From Ceratotherium simum simum (lineage: Eukaryota; Chordata; Mammalia; Perissodactyla; Rhinocerotidae), in assembly GCF_000283155.1 (NCBI RefSeq), contig NW_004454159.1, positions 15,400,330 to 15,464,329 on the forward strand: a DNA stretch of 64,000 nucleotides, in the 5' to 3' direction. Positions 1 to 10,457 of the stretch are shown here, one piece after another. The notes under the pieces are model-generated. The model saw only the letters and a list, made by a program, of their open reading frames with translations. It did not search any database and was not told the origin of the DNA. Position 1 is the stretch's first letter. The number at the start of each line of letters is the position of its first letter. Made by a program: the position numbers and the translations under genes.

Positions 1-230
1 AGGTTGAAATTTTAAAAAGCATGAAACTATTTACCCTGTCATTGCTATGCATAACAAAGGTTGTGTGCCCATACTAATAACAGATAAGAACTCAGATGGC
101 TATCAAGATAAATAGTATTACCAGAGACAGAAAGGAGCCTGTCATACTGGTAAAAGAGTTAATTAATCAAGATAATGCAAAAATACAAAATGTGTATATA
201 TTTAATATCAAAGTTCCCCAAAACATAAGG

Positions 231-252
231 CAATAAATAAATAAATAAATAA
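231..252. repeat. (AAAT)n short tandem repeat
   Basis: About five AAAT units lie inside the old LINE-1. It is an A-rich expansion of element sequence, not an independent locus. Confidence 0.7.
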
Positions 253-2024
253 GAGATAAAACTATAGGAAACTATAGACAAGTCCTCAATCATAGTTGCA
301 AACTTTAATATCCCTCTCTCAGTAATAGAAGGAACTAGTGGGAAAAAAAATCAGTAAGGATATACACTATCAGAACAATACTATCAATCAACTTGACCTA
401 ACTAATATTTATGAAGCACTGTATCCTACAGGAACAGAATGCACATGAAACACTCACCAAATAGACCATGAGCTGGGCCATAAAACAGGCTTTATAAATT
501 AAAAGGATTGAAATTATATAGAATATATTCTCTGATCACAATGGCATTAAATTAGAAATCAACAACAGTAAGAAACCTAGAAAATCCCCCAAATATTTGG
601 AAATCAAAATCACACTACTAAATAACCCGTGGCTCAAAGGAGAACACACAAAAGAAATTAGAAAATATTTGGAAATGAATGATAATGAAAATACAGCATA
701 TTAAAAAGTGTGGTATAAACCAAAACCACATCTTAGAGGGAAATTTATAGCTTTAAGTGTCTACATTTTTAAAAGACTAAAGGTGTAAAATCAGTGTCTT
801 CTGATTCTACTTTAAGGAACTAGAAAAAGAATGAATGAAACCCAAAGTAAGTAAAAGAAAGTAAATAATGAAAATAAGAGTAGAAATAAGTAAAATATCA
901 ACAATAGAGAAAATCAACAAAACCAGAATTTGGTTCTTTAAAGAAATTAACAAATTTGATAAACTCTTAGCAAAAGTGATCAAGAAAAAAAGAGAGAAAA
1001 CACAAAACCATTCTCAAGAATGAAAGAAGGTACTTTTCTCCTTATGCTACAGATATAAGTAAATAAGGGGATATTATAAAAACTATACAATGAGTTCTAT
1101 AGCTTAGATGAAATCAGCAAATTTCTTGAAAAATACTAATTACCAAAATTAACAAAGAAATAGTAAATCTAAACAGCATTATATCTATTAAAGAAATTGA
1201 ATTCATAATTTAAAAACTTCTAACAAAGAAAACTCCAGGCTCAGATGGCTACCTGGTGAATTCTATAACATATACGAGTGAGAAAGAATACCAATTCTAT
1301 AAAACTCTTTCAGGAAATATAGGAGGAGGGAACACTTCTGATTTCACTTTATGAGGCCACCGTAACTCTGATCCCAAAAGAGACAAGGACACTATCAGAA
1401 AGGAAATATTTCAACCAATATCCTGCAAGAATGAGAATACAAAAATGCTTAACGACATATTACTAAATTAAATTCAGCACTGCATTAAAAAAATACAACA
1501 TGAGCAATTTGTAGTTTTACCAGGAATGAAAGCATGATTTAACATATCAAAATCAATCCATGTAATTCACTGCCACTACCTCAGCAGATTGAGGGACAAA
1601 AAATATATAACCATTTCAGTAACTGCAGGAAAAAGCATTTGACAAATACAACATTAATTTATGATACAAACTCTCAGAAAACTGGGAATAGAAAAAAATG
1701 TTCCCAGCTTCATAAAAGGCATCTATGTAAAGCCTAGAGATAACATTATACTTAACAGCGAAATAATCAATTCTTCTTTTTAACATTAAAAACATGACAA
1801 GGATCTCTGCTCTTCCTACTTCTATTCAACATTGAACTAGAGTTCCCAGTCAGTGCAATAAGACAAGAAAAAGAAACAGGCATAGAGATTAGAAAGATAT
1901 AAACTGTCTTTATTTTCAGATGACACAATTGCATATGAAGAAAATCTTAGGAAATCTGTAAGAATACCACAAAAAATAATAAGCAAATTTAGCAACATGG
2001 CAGAAAATAAAGTCACAAAATCCA

Positions 2025-2051
2025 AAAATAAATAAATAAATAAATAAAATA
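2025..2051. repeat. (AAAT)n short tandem repeat
   Basis: AAAT units in the RT-downstream part of the old LINE-1. Confidence 0.7.
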
Positions 2052-2207
2052 AACTATTTGAAAATGAAATTTTAAGCATTGTACAATAGCATCCAAAACA
2101 TCAAATATTTTAAAATATCTCTAAGTTTAGACATTTCTAAATTTAGAAAAATTTAGATATATTAACAAATGATGTACAAGAGTTCTACACTAAAAACTAT
2201 AAAAAAT

Positions 2208-2450
2208 AGGGACCGGCCCCGTGGTGTAGCAGTTAAGTGCGCACGCTCCACTGCTGGCGGCCCAGGTTCGGATCCTGGGCGTGCATTGACGCACTACTTG
2301 TCAGGCCATGCTGTGGCGGCGTCTCATATAAAGTGGAGGAAGATGGGCACAGATGTTAGCCCAGGGCCAGTTTTCCTCAACAAAAAAAGAGGAGGATTGG
2401 CATGGATGTTAGCTCAGGGCTGATCTTCCTCACCAAAAAAAAAAAAAAAA
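2208..2450 (+). mobile_element. ERE SINE (tRNA-derived), two tail modules
   Basis: Equine SINE inserted in the old L1. It has the GACCGGCCCC-type head, an A box TGGTGTAGCAG that fits TRGYNNARNNG, and an intact B box GGTTCGGATCC. The tail module (GAGGAAGAT..GTTAGCCCAGGG..TTTTCCTC) is present twice, followed by about 20 A. The duplication AAAAACTATAAAAAAT lies at 2192-2207 and again at 2451-2466, which fixes the boundaries except for the ambiguous A run. It is non-coding; such SINEs are transcribed by RNA polymerase III and mobilised by L1 proteins. Confidence 0.95.
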
Positions 2451-2676
2451 AAAAACTATAAAAAATTCCTGACAGAAATTAGAGAAAACCTAAATAAATG
2501 AACAAATACTATCTTCATGAATCAGAAGACTCAGTGTTGTTAACATATCAGTTCTTTCCAAATTTATCTATAGATTCAATATAATGGCAATTAAAATCCA
2601 TAAAAGTTTTTTTCAATTGGCAAGACAATATTAAAATTTATTTGAAAAGGCAAAGGATGAAAAATAGCTGAAACAG

Positions 2677-3925
2677 AATTTGACACCAAAAGCAAAGACA
2701 ACAAAAGCAAAAAAAGACAAAAGGGACTACATCAAACTAAAAAGCTCTGGACAGAAAAGGAAATCATCAACAAAATGAAAAGGCAACCTAAGGAAAGGGA
2801 GAAAATATTCGCAACCCATATATCTAACAAGAGGTTAATATCCAAAATATATAAAGAACTCATACAACTCAGTAGCAAAAAACCAAATAACCCAATTATA
2901 AAACGGGCAGAGGAACTAAAAGACATGTTTTCAAAGAAGACATATGAATGGGCAACAGGTACCTGAAAAGGTGCTTAACATCACTAACCACTAGAGAAAT
3001 GCTAATCAAAACCATAATGAGATATTATTTCACACCTGTTATTATCAAAAGATAATTCAAAAGGCTATTATCAAAAAGACAAGAGATAACAAGTGTCAGC
3101 GAGGATGCGGAGAAAAGGGAACCCTTGTGCACTGTTCTTGGGAATGTAAACTGGTGCAACCACTTTGGAAAACAGTATGGAGATTCCTCAAAAAATTAAA
3201 AATATAACTACTGTATGATCCAGCAATCCCATTTCTCGGTATATATCCAAAGGAAATGAAAACAGGATATTGAAGAGATATCTGTTCTCCCTTGTTCATC
3301 ACAACATTATTTACAGTAGCCAAGATATGGAAACAACCTGTGTCCATCCAAAGATGAATAGATAAAGAAAATGTGGCATATATAAACAATGGAATATTAT
3401 TGAGCCATAAAAAAGGAAATCCTACCAATTGCTACAACATGAATAACCTGGAGGATATTATGCTAAGTGAAATAAGCCAGAAACAGAAAGACAAACAATA
3501 CATGATCTCACTTATATGTGGAATCTAAAAAAAAAAAAAGTCAAACTTGTAGAAACAAAGGGTAGAAAAGTGGTTGTCGGGGCTAGGAGGTCAGGGAAAT
3601 AGGGAGACATTGGTAAAAGAGTACAAACTTTCAGCTACAAGATGAATAAGGTCTGAGGATCTAATGTATAACATGGCAACTATAGTTGATAACACTGCTG
3701 TTATAATGGTTGTTGTATAATTGAAATTTGCTAAGAGTAGAACTTAAATGTTCTCACCAAAAAAAAAAAAAAAAAGAGACAAATATGGGAGGTGTTAATT
3801 AACCAGATGGGGGTGGAATTCTTTCACAAACTATATATATATCAAATCATCATGATGTACACTTTGAATATCTTATAATTTTATTTGTCAACTATACCTC
3901 AATAAAGCTAAAAAATGCAAAAAAA
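2677..3925 (+). mobile_element. 5'-truncated LINE-1 (ORF2 C-terminus and 3' UTR) nested in older LINE-1
   Basis: A 1.25-kb LINE-1 3' fragment beginning at the TTTGACACCAAAAGCAAAG part of ORF2. It runs through the ORF2 C-terminal region (about 2700-3000), the conserved block ending in a TTATATGTGGAATCT-type motif near 3512, and a 3' UTR ending CTCAATAAAGCTAAAAAATGC plus an A-rich tail. It is flanked by an 18-bp target duplication, GAAAAATAGCTGAAACAG at 2659-2676 and GAAAAATAGCTAAAACAG at 3926-3943, with one mismatch. The same host L1 continues on both sides, so this is a target-primed insertion into an existing element. It has no intact frame. Confidence 0.92.
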
Positions 3926-5672
3926 GAAAAATAGCTAAAACAGTCTTAAAAAAGAGAAAGATGTAGGACTTATGCTGTCTGACTTTAAGACTCATTATAA
4001 AGGTACAGTTACTAAAAGAGTATGGTCTTGGCAAAAGGACAGACCAAGAGATCAGTGGAACTGAATAGATAGTCCAGAGATGGTTCCTTGATCTTTGACA
4101 AGAGCACTAAAGCTATCTAACAGAGAAAGGTAAATCTCTTCAATAAATGGTGTGCAAACAACTGAATATCTTTTGGAGATAAAAGAACTTTGATACCTAT
4201 CTCACACCATACTCAAAATCAAATCAAGATGGATAACAGATTCATATATGAAATCAAAAACAATAAACCTATTAGAAGAAAACATAGGAGAAAAATTTTA
4301 ACCTTGGAGTGGGCAACAAATTCTTGGCAAGGACACAGAAATTACAAATCATAAAAGAGAAAGAATTCATTTTTAAAATCCATCAAAACTGTATGTAAAA
4401 CCTGAAGTTTTTTTTCTTTAAAAAACACTAGCATGGGCTGGCCCCATGGTGTAGCAGTTAAGTTCACGCGCTCCACTTTGGCGGCCTGGGATTCACGAGT
4501 TCAGATCCCCGGGCACGGACCGACACACCTCTTGTCAAGCCATGCTGTGGCAGCCCATATAAAGTAGAGGAAGATGGGCATGGATGTTAGCCCAGGGCCA
4601 GTCTTCCTCAGCAAAAAGAGGAGGATTGGCAACGCATGTTAGTTCAGGGCTAATCTTCCTTACTAAAAAACAGAAACAAAAAACCCGTGGGAAAAAAACC
4701 ACTATTAAGAAATAAATTAAAAAGCCACAGACTTGTAGTAACTATTTACAACACATAAAATTGGCAAAGAGATTATATGCAGAATATATAAAGAACACCT
4801 ACGTCACCTAATAAAAAGACAACCCAATTTAAAAATCAGCAAAAGGCTTAAACACTTCACAAAGGAAGATATCTAAATGTCAAGTAGGCAATAATTTATT
4901 TAAAAAGTGCTCAATATCATTAGTCATCAGGGAATGCAAATTAAAACCACAAGGAGATACCACTGCATACCCACTAGAAGGGCTAAAATAAAAAAGGTCG
5001 ACAACACCAATGTTGAAAAGGACGTGAAGCAACTGGAATTCTCATGCATTGCAGGTCCGAGTGTAAAATGCTACAACCACTTTAAAAGATCGTTTGGCAT
5101 TTTCTTAAAAAGTTAAACATACATTTACCCTCTGACCCAGCTCTACTAACTATTCCAATCCTAACTGTTTACCCAAGAGAAAGGAAAGCGTATATCCACA
5201 AAATAGCTTGTAGATGAACCTTCATAGCAGCTTTATTAATAATAGCCCCAAACTGGAAACCACCCAAATGATCACCAACAAGAGAATGGTTTTTTTCAAA
5301 AACAGCTATGGTATATTCATACAATGGAATACTTCTCAGCAATAAAAAGGCATGAATGACTGACACACACAAAAAGATAAATGAATTGTGAAAATATTAC
5401 AGTAAATGAAATAGACGTAAAAAAGTACATATGTATGATTCCAACTATATGCATTCCAGAATAAGCAAAACTAATGTATGGGGCTAGAAATCAGATCAGT
5501 GGTTTCTCTTGAGGAAATTGACTAGGAAAAATTGAGAAGGAGTTTCCAAGATGATGGAAATGTTCTGTTTATTGATATGCATTCATCAAAATAGATTTAA
5601 TGGGTACACTTAAGATCTGAGCCTTTCACTGTGTGTAACCTTTATCTCAATTTGAAAATGGGGGAAAATAAA
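3926..5672 (+). mobile_element. Old LINE-1, right piece (ORF2 C-terminus and 3' UTR)
   Basis: Continuation of the host LINE-1 of 1-2676 beyond the nested element. 3926-4435 carries the ORF2 thumb and C-terminal region. 4691-5672 carries the end of ORF2 and the 3' UTR, finishing near CTCAATTTGAAAATGGGGGAAAATAAACG. An ERE interrupts it at 4436-4690. The sequence is more diverged than the nested element, consistent with being the older host. The frames are broken throughout. Confidence 0.85.
4436..4690 (+). mobile_element. ERE SINE, two tail modules
   Basis: Head GGGCTGGCCCCATGG, a degenerate B-box region (TTCAGATCCCC), and two copies of the tail module at about 4563-4612 and 4613-4670. The A-rich end is mixed with C and G. 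Flanks share only an approximate AAAAAACACTA / AAAAAACCACTA duplication, so the 3' edge is uncertain by about 20 bp. Confidence 0.9.
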
Positions 5673-6011
5673 CGCTGTTTGCAAGGCTAAATTAACCCTG
5701 AACTCCAAGCCTTTTTTTTACCTTTCGGTTCTTTTATGTGTAACAATATATTTTATCCCTACATTACTGGAGAGGATAAAGATACTATTCCATTAGCAAG
5801 TGGAATACTAATATTATTATTATAATTCTATAATATTATTAGTATTCTATAATAGTATGTATATAATATATACTTTATATAGTATATCTATAATAGTATT
5901 GGTATTGGTGTCAGTATTATATGCTTTCAGTATTAGCCTAGTTAATCTACTGATCTAATACTCAGATGTGTTTCCATACAGTAAGAAATATATCCTTGTG
6001 GCATTATTTAT
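5673..6011. other. AT-rich intergenic stretch, no gene
   Basis: No gene or clear repeat family. 5805-5900 is a low-complexity run of TATTAT/TATAAT words. This looks like decayed simple sequence. Confidence 0.6.
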
Positions 6012-6212
6012 TTATTTTTTTTGGTGAGGGGGATTGGCCACGAGCTAACATCAGTGCCCATCTTCCTCCATTTTATATATGGGAGGCCAACAGAGCATGG
6101 CCTCATGAGTGGTGCGTAAGTCTGCGCCCGGGATCCGAACCCATGAACCCCGGGCCATGGCGGAGTGCGTGAACTTAACCACTACGTCACTGGGCTGGCT
6201 GGGCATTTTTTT
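6012..6212 (-). mobile_element. ERE SINE, one tail module
   Basis: Reverse-oriented ERE. Its head (complement of CACTGGGCTGGC) lies at about 6188-6204 and its B box (GGATCCGAACC on the plus strand) at about 6130-6140, with a single tail module on the left. Several 60-74-codon frames overlap it on both strands; they are SINE sequence, not genes. Confidence 0.9.
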
Positions 6213-7734
6213 TTTTTTTTTTGCCATAAACATTTCCAAAAATTGTTGGGGAAAATTGCCTTTCTTAGCTGACATTGTCTCCTTCTGGTAATAATAAAAT
6301 TATATCCCCTCACAAAAAAGGAGGCTAACGTAATGTGATAAATTGGGACCTTATTATAAAACAAACTATACACGATGGAAAAAGTATTTCAGAAATAACA
6401 TGCTAAATCTTCTAATGTAAACAATGCAGTTCAATCCAACAATTCTTGGTCTGAATCAATTTCAAAGAATTTGACAGCCACATCCAGGCAAATTAGTAGG
6501 GTGACATTTTATTGGTCTGACATTTCAATGGTGCTGGTAGAGTACAAAAAAGATGCACTCCTAGAACTATGCTTCAGGACCTATTAAAGTCAGGGAAAAA
6601 TAAAATCAGTCCATTGGCATGGCAGCATTAATTTGCCCAAGAGGTTCATTACTTCCTCAATTTTCATCTTAGCCTTGGCCCCATGTCTTTCTGTCCCTGG
6701 GTATTTTCAGGGCAAAACTCTTAGAGAACTAAAGAGCTAGAATTGTTTCATTCTGCATCAGACATGCTCAGGAATGCCATCAGCTGGTTAGATGACTAAT
6801 GATCAGTTTGCACACTTATCACAGCTTGGTCTATGACCAGGCAACCAACAGAAACATGACCTGTGTAGAATGCAACGCTGGTGTTTTGAGAAAAGTTATA
6901 AGAAATGGTTTGAAACAAAGGCAAATACCCTGTTATTCTTTTTGCTCATATTAGTTTCAGAAGAATGTTAAGTCCCCAAAAGACAATCATTCTTACGTTG
7001 TAATATCAGTGTTTCAGTATGTTTCAGTAATATAACCATATGTTAACTAAGATTCATTAGAAGATGCCAACGGTAACAGATAATTTTTATAAAAGAACTT
7101 TAGAAGATGTTCTCCAAATACTATGTTCCCAAAGGGCATTTGGCATAGAACATTAAAGATTTAAGGAATTAATGTAATGTACTAGGTCCATTTTCCTTAT
7201 TCATTTATTACCAGTGGAGGTTTTATTTCATTGAAAGCATCGCGTTTAAGAACATGCACAGAAAATATTTATTTGATCCCTTTAATTAACACAATCTCAG
7301 TCACTGTCATATTCAGTGCACCAAAAAATATCACTAGTTTGTCTCCAACCTGGCTATGAGACCTCACACAGACCATTTACATCTGCTTTAGACTTCCTGC
7401 TCCTATGATGTCCTGAATTGCACCATTTCTGGAAATTGAGCACCAAGGAAGTCTTTTAATCTGCTTTAACAACTCAATTACTACTGCTCAATTACTACTG
7501 CTAGATTTTATAAAAGGCCAAAAATTTTAAGTGCCCAGAGCCAAGTTTCAGAATATAAGGTTTTCATTCTGTGTAACAGTTGAGCAATTTACATATTTAT
7601 GATACTCCAAGTTGCCTTGGAAATACCTTTTGTTCCCCAAGCTCACACTAACCTCAGTTAGGAACAATCAAGGTCACGGAGTTGCAATAAGCAGAACCCT
7701 AGGACCCTAAGGAATCCAAGTCACATAGTCTTAT
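6213..7734. other. Intergenic, no gene seen
   Basis: About 1.5 kb without a recognisable repeat, long open frame, CpG cluster or convincing splice pair. It begins in the T run on the head side of the preceding ERE. Possible heavily decayed MIR words near 7340-7440 are too weak to call. Confidence 0.5.
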
Positions 7735-7830
7735 TGATTCATTTGTTCACTCAGCTGTCATTTACTGAGAGCTTATAATGTGCTAAGCATTTGTGCTTTT
7801 CATTTACATGCCTCATGTTCAGTTGAATAT
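7735..7830 (+). repeat. L2 LINE 3' scrap
   Basis: ATTCATTTGTTCACTCA, then TTTACTGAGAGCTTATAATGTGCTAAGC, matches the layout of the L2 3' region (ATTTATTGAGCACCTACTATGTGCCAGGC). Short and diverged. Confidence 0.55.
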
Positions 7831-8211
7831 CTACACAGGGAATTCCTCCATGGTTAGAAGTAAACTCTGTTTACTTGTTGTGCAAGAGTTTTAGTTCAAG
7901 AGTTTTAATTCCTATAAGTGAAAAACTAGCACCAGTTCCAAAGTCTTCTCTGTTTCTACTAGGAAGACCAGTGAAATATAAGGCAAATATGAGGCTCATG
8001 TCTTATCTCAACATCCAGACACTCTTTAGATGAGCATGCACATGAAGCCATCCTCTATTCCTAGCTATTCCACTGTAACCTTGTAATAGTAATATGAGAT
8101 ATGCATAAAGATATCATTGTTTTCTGTTTTACCACAGTATATTTTGGAATGTTTATTTATCAACAAACAAATTGATTGTTATATTGGTGGAATTATAAAA
8201 TAGTTCTACTC
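7831..8211. other. Intergenic, no gene seen
   Basis: AT-rich sequence without recognisable repeat or coding signal, ending at the 14-bp target duplication of the next L1. Confidence 0.5.
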
Positions 8212-8225
8212 AAAACTATTGTCAA

Positions 8226-9180
8226 GGAAGTGAAAAGTCAACCCACAGAATGGTAGAAAACATTTGCAAATCACATACCTGATAATGGAGTTGTATACAG
8301 AATATATAAAGGACACTTACAACTCAATAATAAAAAAACAACAAAAAAACCCCAATTTTAAAATGGTCAAACAATTTTAATAGACATTTCTGTAAAAAAG
8401 ATACACAAATGGCCAATAAACATGAGAAGATGCTCAACATAATTGCCATTAGGAAATGCAAATCAAAACTACAATGTTATACCACTTCATACCTGCTAAG
8501 ATGGCAATAATGAAAATGACAGACAATAACAAGTGTTAGCAAAGATATGGAGAAATTGGAACCCTCATAGATTGCTGGTGGGAAAGTAAAATGCTGCAGC
8601 TGCTGGGGATAATAGTTTGGTTATTCCTCAAAAAGTTAAACTTAGAGTTATTGTATGATCCAGAAATTCCGTTCCTAGATATATACCAAAGAGAAATGAA
8701 AACATATGTCCACGCAAAAACTTGTACTTGAATGTTCACAGCATCATTATTCGTAATAGCCAAAAAGTGAAAAACATCCAAATGTCCATCAATTAATGTA
8801 TGGACAATTTAATATTACTTAGCAATAAAAAGAATGAAGCACTGATACATGCTAAACATGAGTGAAACTTGAAAACATTATGCTATGTGGAAAAAAAGGT
8901 CATAAAAGACCACAAATTATATGATTCCATTGATATGAAAAGTTCAGAATAGGCAAATAGATACAGATCAATCAAAAAGTTGATTAGTGAGTGATTGCTT
9001 AGAGCTGGGGGTGGGGGACAATGGAGGATAACAGTCAATGGTTTCTTTTAGAGGAGATGAAGATATTCTATAATTAGATTGTGAGGATGATTGCACTACT
9101 CTGTGAATGTATATTGAATTGTACACTTAAAATGGGTGAATTTCACGGTATATGAATTCTATCTCAATAAAGTTATTTTA
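8226..9180 (+). mobile_element. 5'-truncated LINE-1 3' end
   Basis: Contains the ORF2 C-terminal tail (GAATATATAAAGGACACTTACAACTCAATAATAA-type block near 8300) and a 3' UTR ending ATCTCAATAAAGTTATTTT. It is flanked by AAAACTATTGTCAA (8212-8225) and AAAACTATTCTCAA (9181-9194), a 14-bp duplication with one mismatch. The open frames inside are remnants. Confidence 0.9.
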
Positions 9181-9251
9181 AAAACTATTCTCAAAAGTTA
9201 ATTTATTTATAAAAGACAATACATCTGTGTATTTTAAAGAAACAATTTTAG

Positions 9252-10457
9252 ATTTGACACCAAAAGCAAAGGAAACAAAAGCAAAAAAAAAAAAAAAGTG
9301 GGAATACATCAAACTAAAAAGCTTCTGCACAGCAAAGGCAACTTATGGAATGGGAGAAAATATTTGCAAATCATGGATCTGATAAGGGGTTAATATCCAA
9401 AATATATAAAGAATTCATACAACTCAATAGAAAAAAAATAATCTAGTTAAAAAATGGGCTGAAGTTCTGTATAGACATTTTTCCAAAGAAAACATACAGA
9501 TAGCCAATAAGTACATAAAAAGATGCTCAATATCACTAATCATCAGGGAAATGCAAATCAAAACCACAATGAGACATCACCCCACATCTATTAGAATGGC
9601 TATTATCAAAAAGACAAGAAATAACAAGTGTTGGCAAGGGTGTGGAGAAAAGGTAACCCTTGAGAATCATTGTTGGGAATGTAAATTGGTGCAGCCACTG
9701 TGGAATACAGTATGGAACTTTCTCAAAAAATTAAGAATAGAACTACCATATGATCCAGCAATTCATTTCTGGGTATTTATCTGAAGAAAACAAAAACACT
9801 AACTCAAAAAGATATATGTACCCCCAGGTTCACTACAGCATTATTTACAACAGCCAAGATATGGAAACAACCTAAGTGTCCATTGAAGGATGAATGGATA
9901 AAGAAAATGTGGTGTATATACAATGGAATATTATTCATCCATAAAAAAGAAGGAAATCTTGCCATGCGTGACAACATGGATGAACCTTAAGGGCATTATG
10001 CTAAGTGAAATAAGTCAGATAGAGAAAGACAAACACCATATGACCTCACTTATATGTGGAATCTAAATAAAAACAAAAACCAAGCTCATAGATATAGTGA
10101 AAAGATTGGATTGGTGGTTGCCAGGGGAGGGGGATGGGAGGTGGGTGAAAGGGGTGAAGGGGGTCAAAAGGCATAAACTTCCAGTTATAAAATACATAAG
10201 TCATGGGGATGTAATGTACAGCATAGTGACTATAGTTAACAAATATATTGCATATTTTAAAGCTACTAAAAGAGTAGATCTCAAGAGTTCTCCTCACAAG
10301 AAAAAACAAATTATTTAGCTATATATGGTGATGGATATTAACTAGATTTACTGTGATATCACTTTGCAATATCTACAAATATCAAATCATGATGTTGTAC
10401 ACCTGAAACTAACATAAAGAATGTTATATGTCAATTACACCTCAATAAAAAAAAAAG
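9252..10457 (+). mobile_element. 5'-truncated LINE-1 3' end
   Basis: Starts at the same ORF2 position (TTTGACACCAAAAGCAAAGG) as the element at 2677. It runs through the C-terminal block, the TATATGTGGAATCTAAATAA motif near 10053, a G-rich patch near 10125-10160, and a 3' UTR ending CACCTCAATAAAAAAAAAA. No target duplication is visible: the left flank ends CAATTTTAG, whereas the right flank passes straight into L1 5'-UTR sequence. It has clear coding decay. Confidence 0.88.

Larger units (their letters stand above)
1..2676 (+). mobile_element. Old LINE-1, ORF2 part (endonuclease to reverse transcriptase), left piece
   Basis: Degenerate plus-strand LINE-1 that enters from the left edge. Reading along it I recognise ORF2 endonuclease-domain sequence (about 300-700), then the region leading to reverse transcriptase (about 700-1700), then the RT active-site block near 1904-1924, which reads L-S-L-F-S-D-D. 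The family consensus here is FADD, so both catalytic aspartates are still encoded. Many stops and frameshifts occur, so no product is made. The element is interrupted at 2208 by an ERE SINE and at 2677 by a younger L1. It resumes at 3926 and ends near 5672, so this is one host element of more than 4 kb with its 5' part outside the window. The L1M-type age is inferred from divergence by eye; the subfamily is not assigned. Confidence 0.85.

Noticed and set aside
2169..2423. 84-codon frame and similar frames over SINEs (e.g. 5966-6291, 42983-43271, 53728-53937, 59608-59962, 62386-62589)
   Set aside because: These are translations of ERE SINEs in various frames; the shared protein-like strings reflect SINE sequence.
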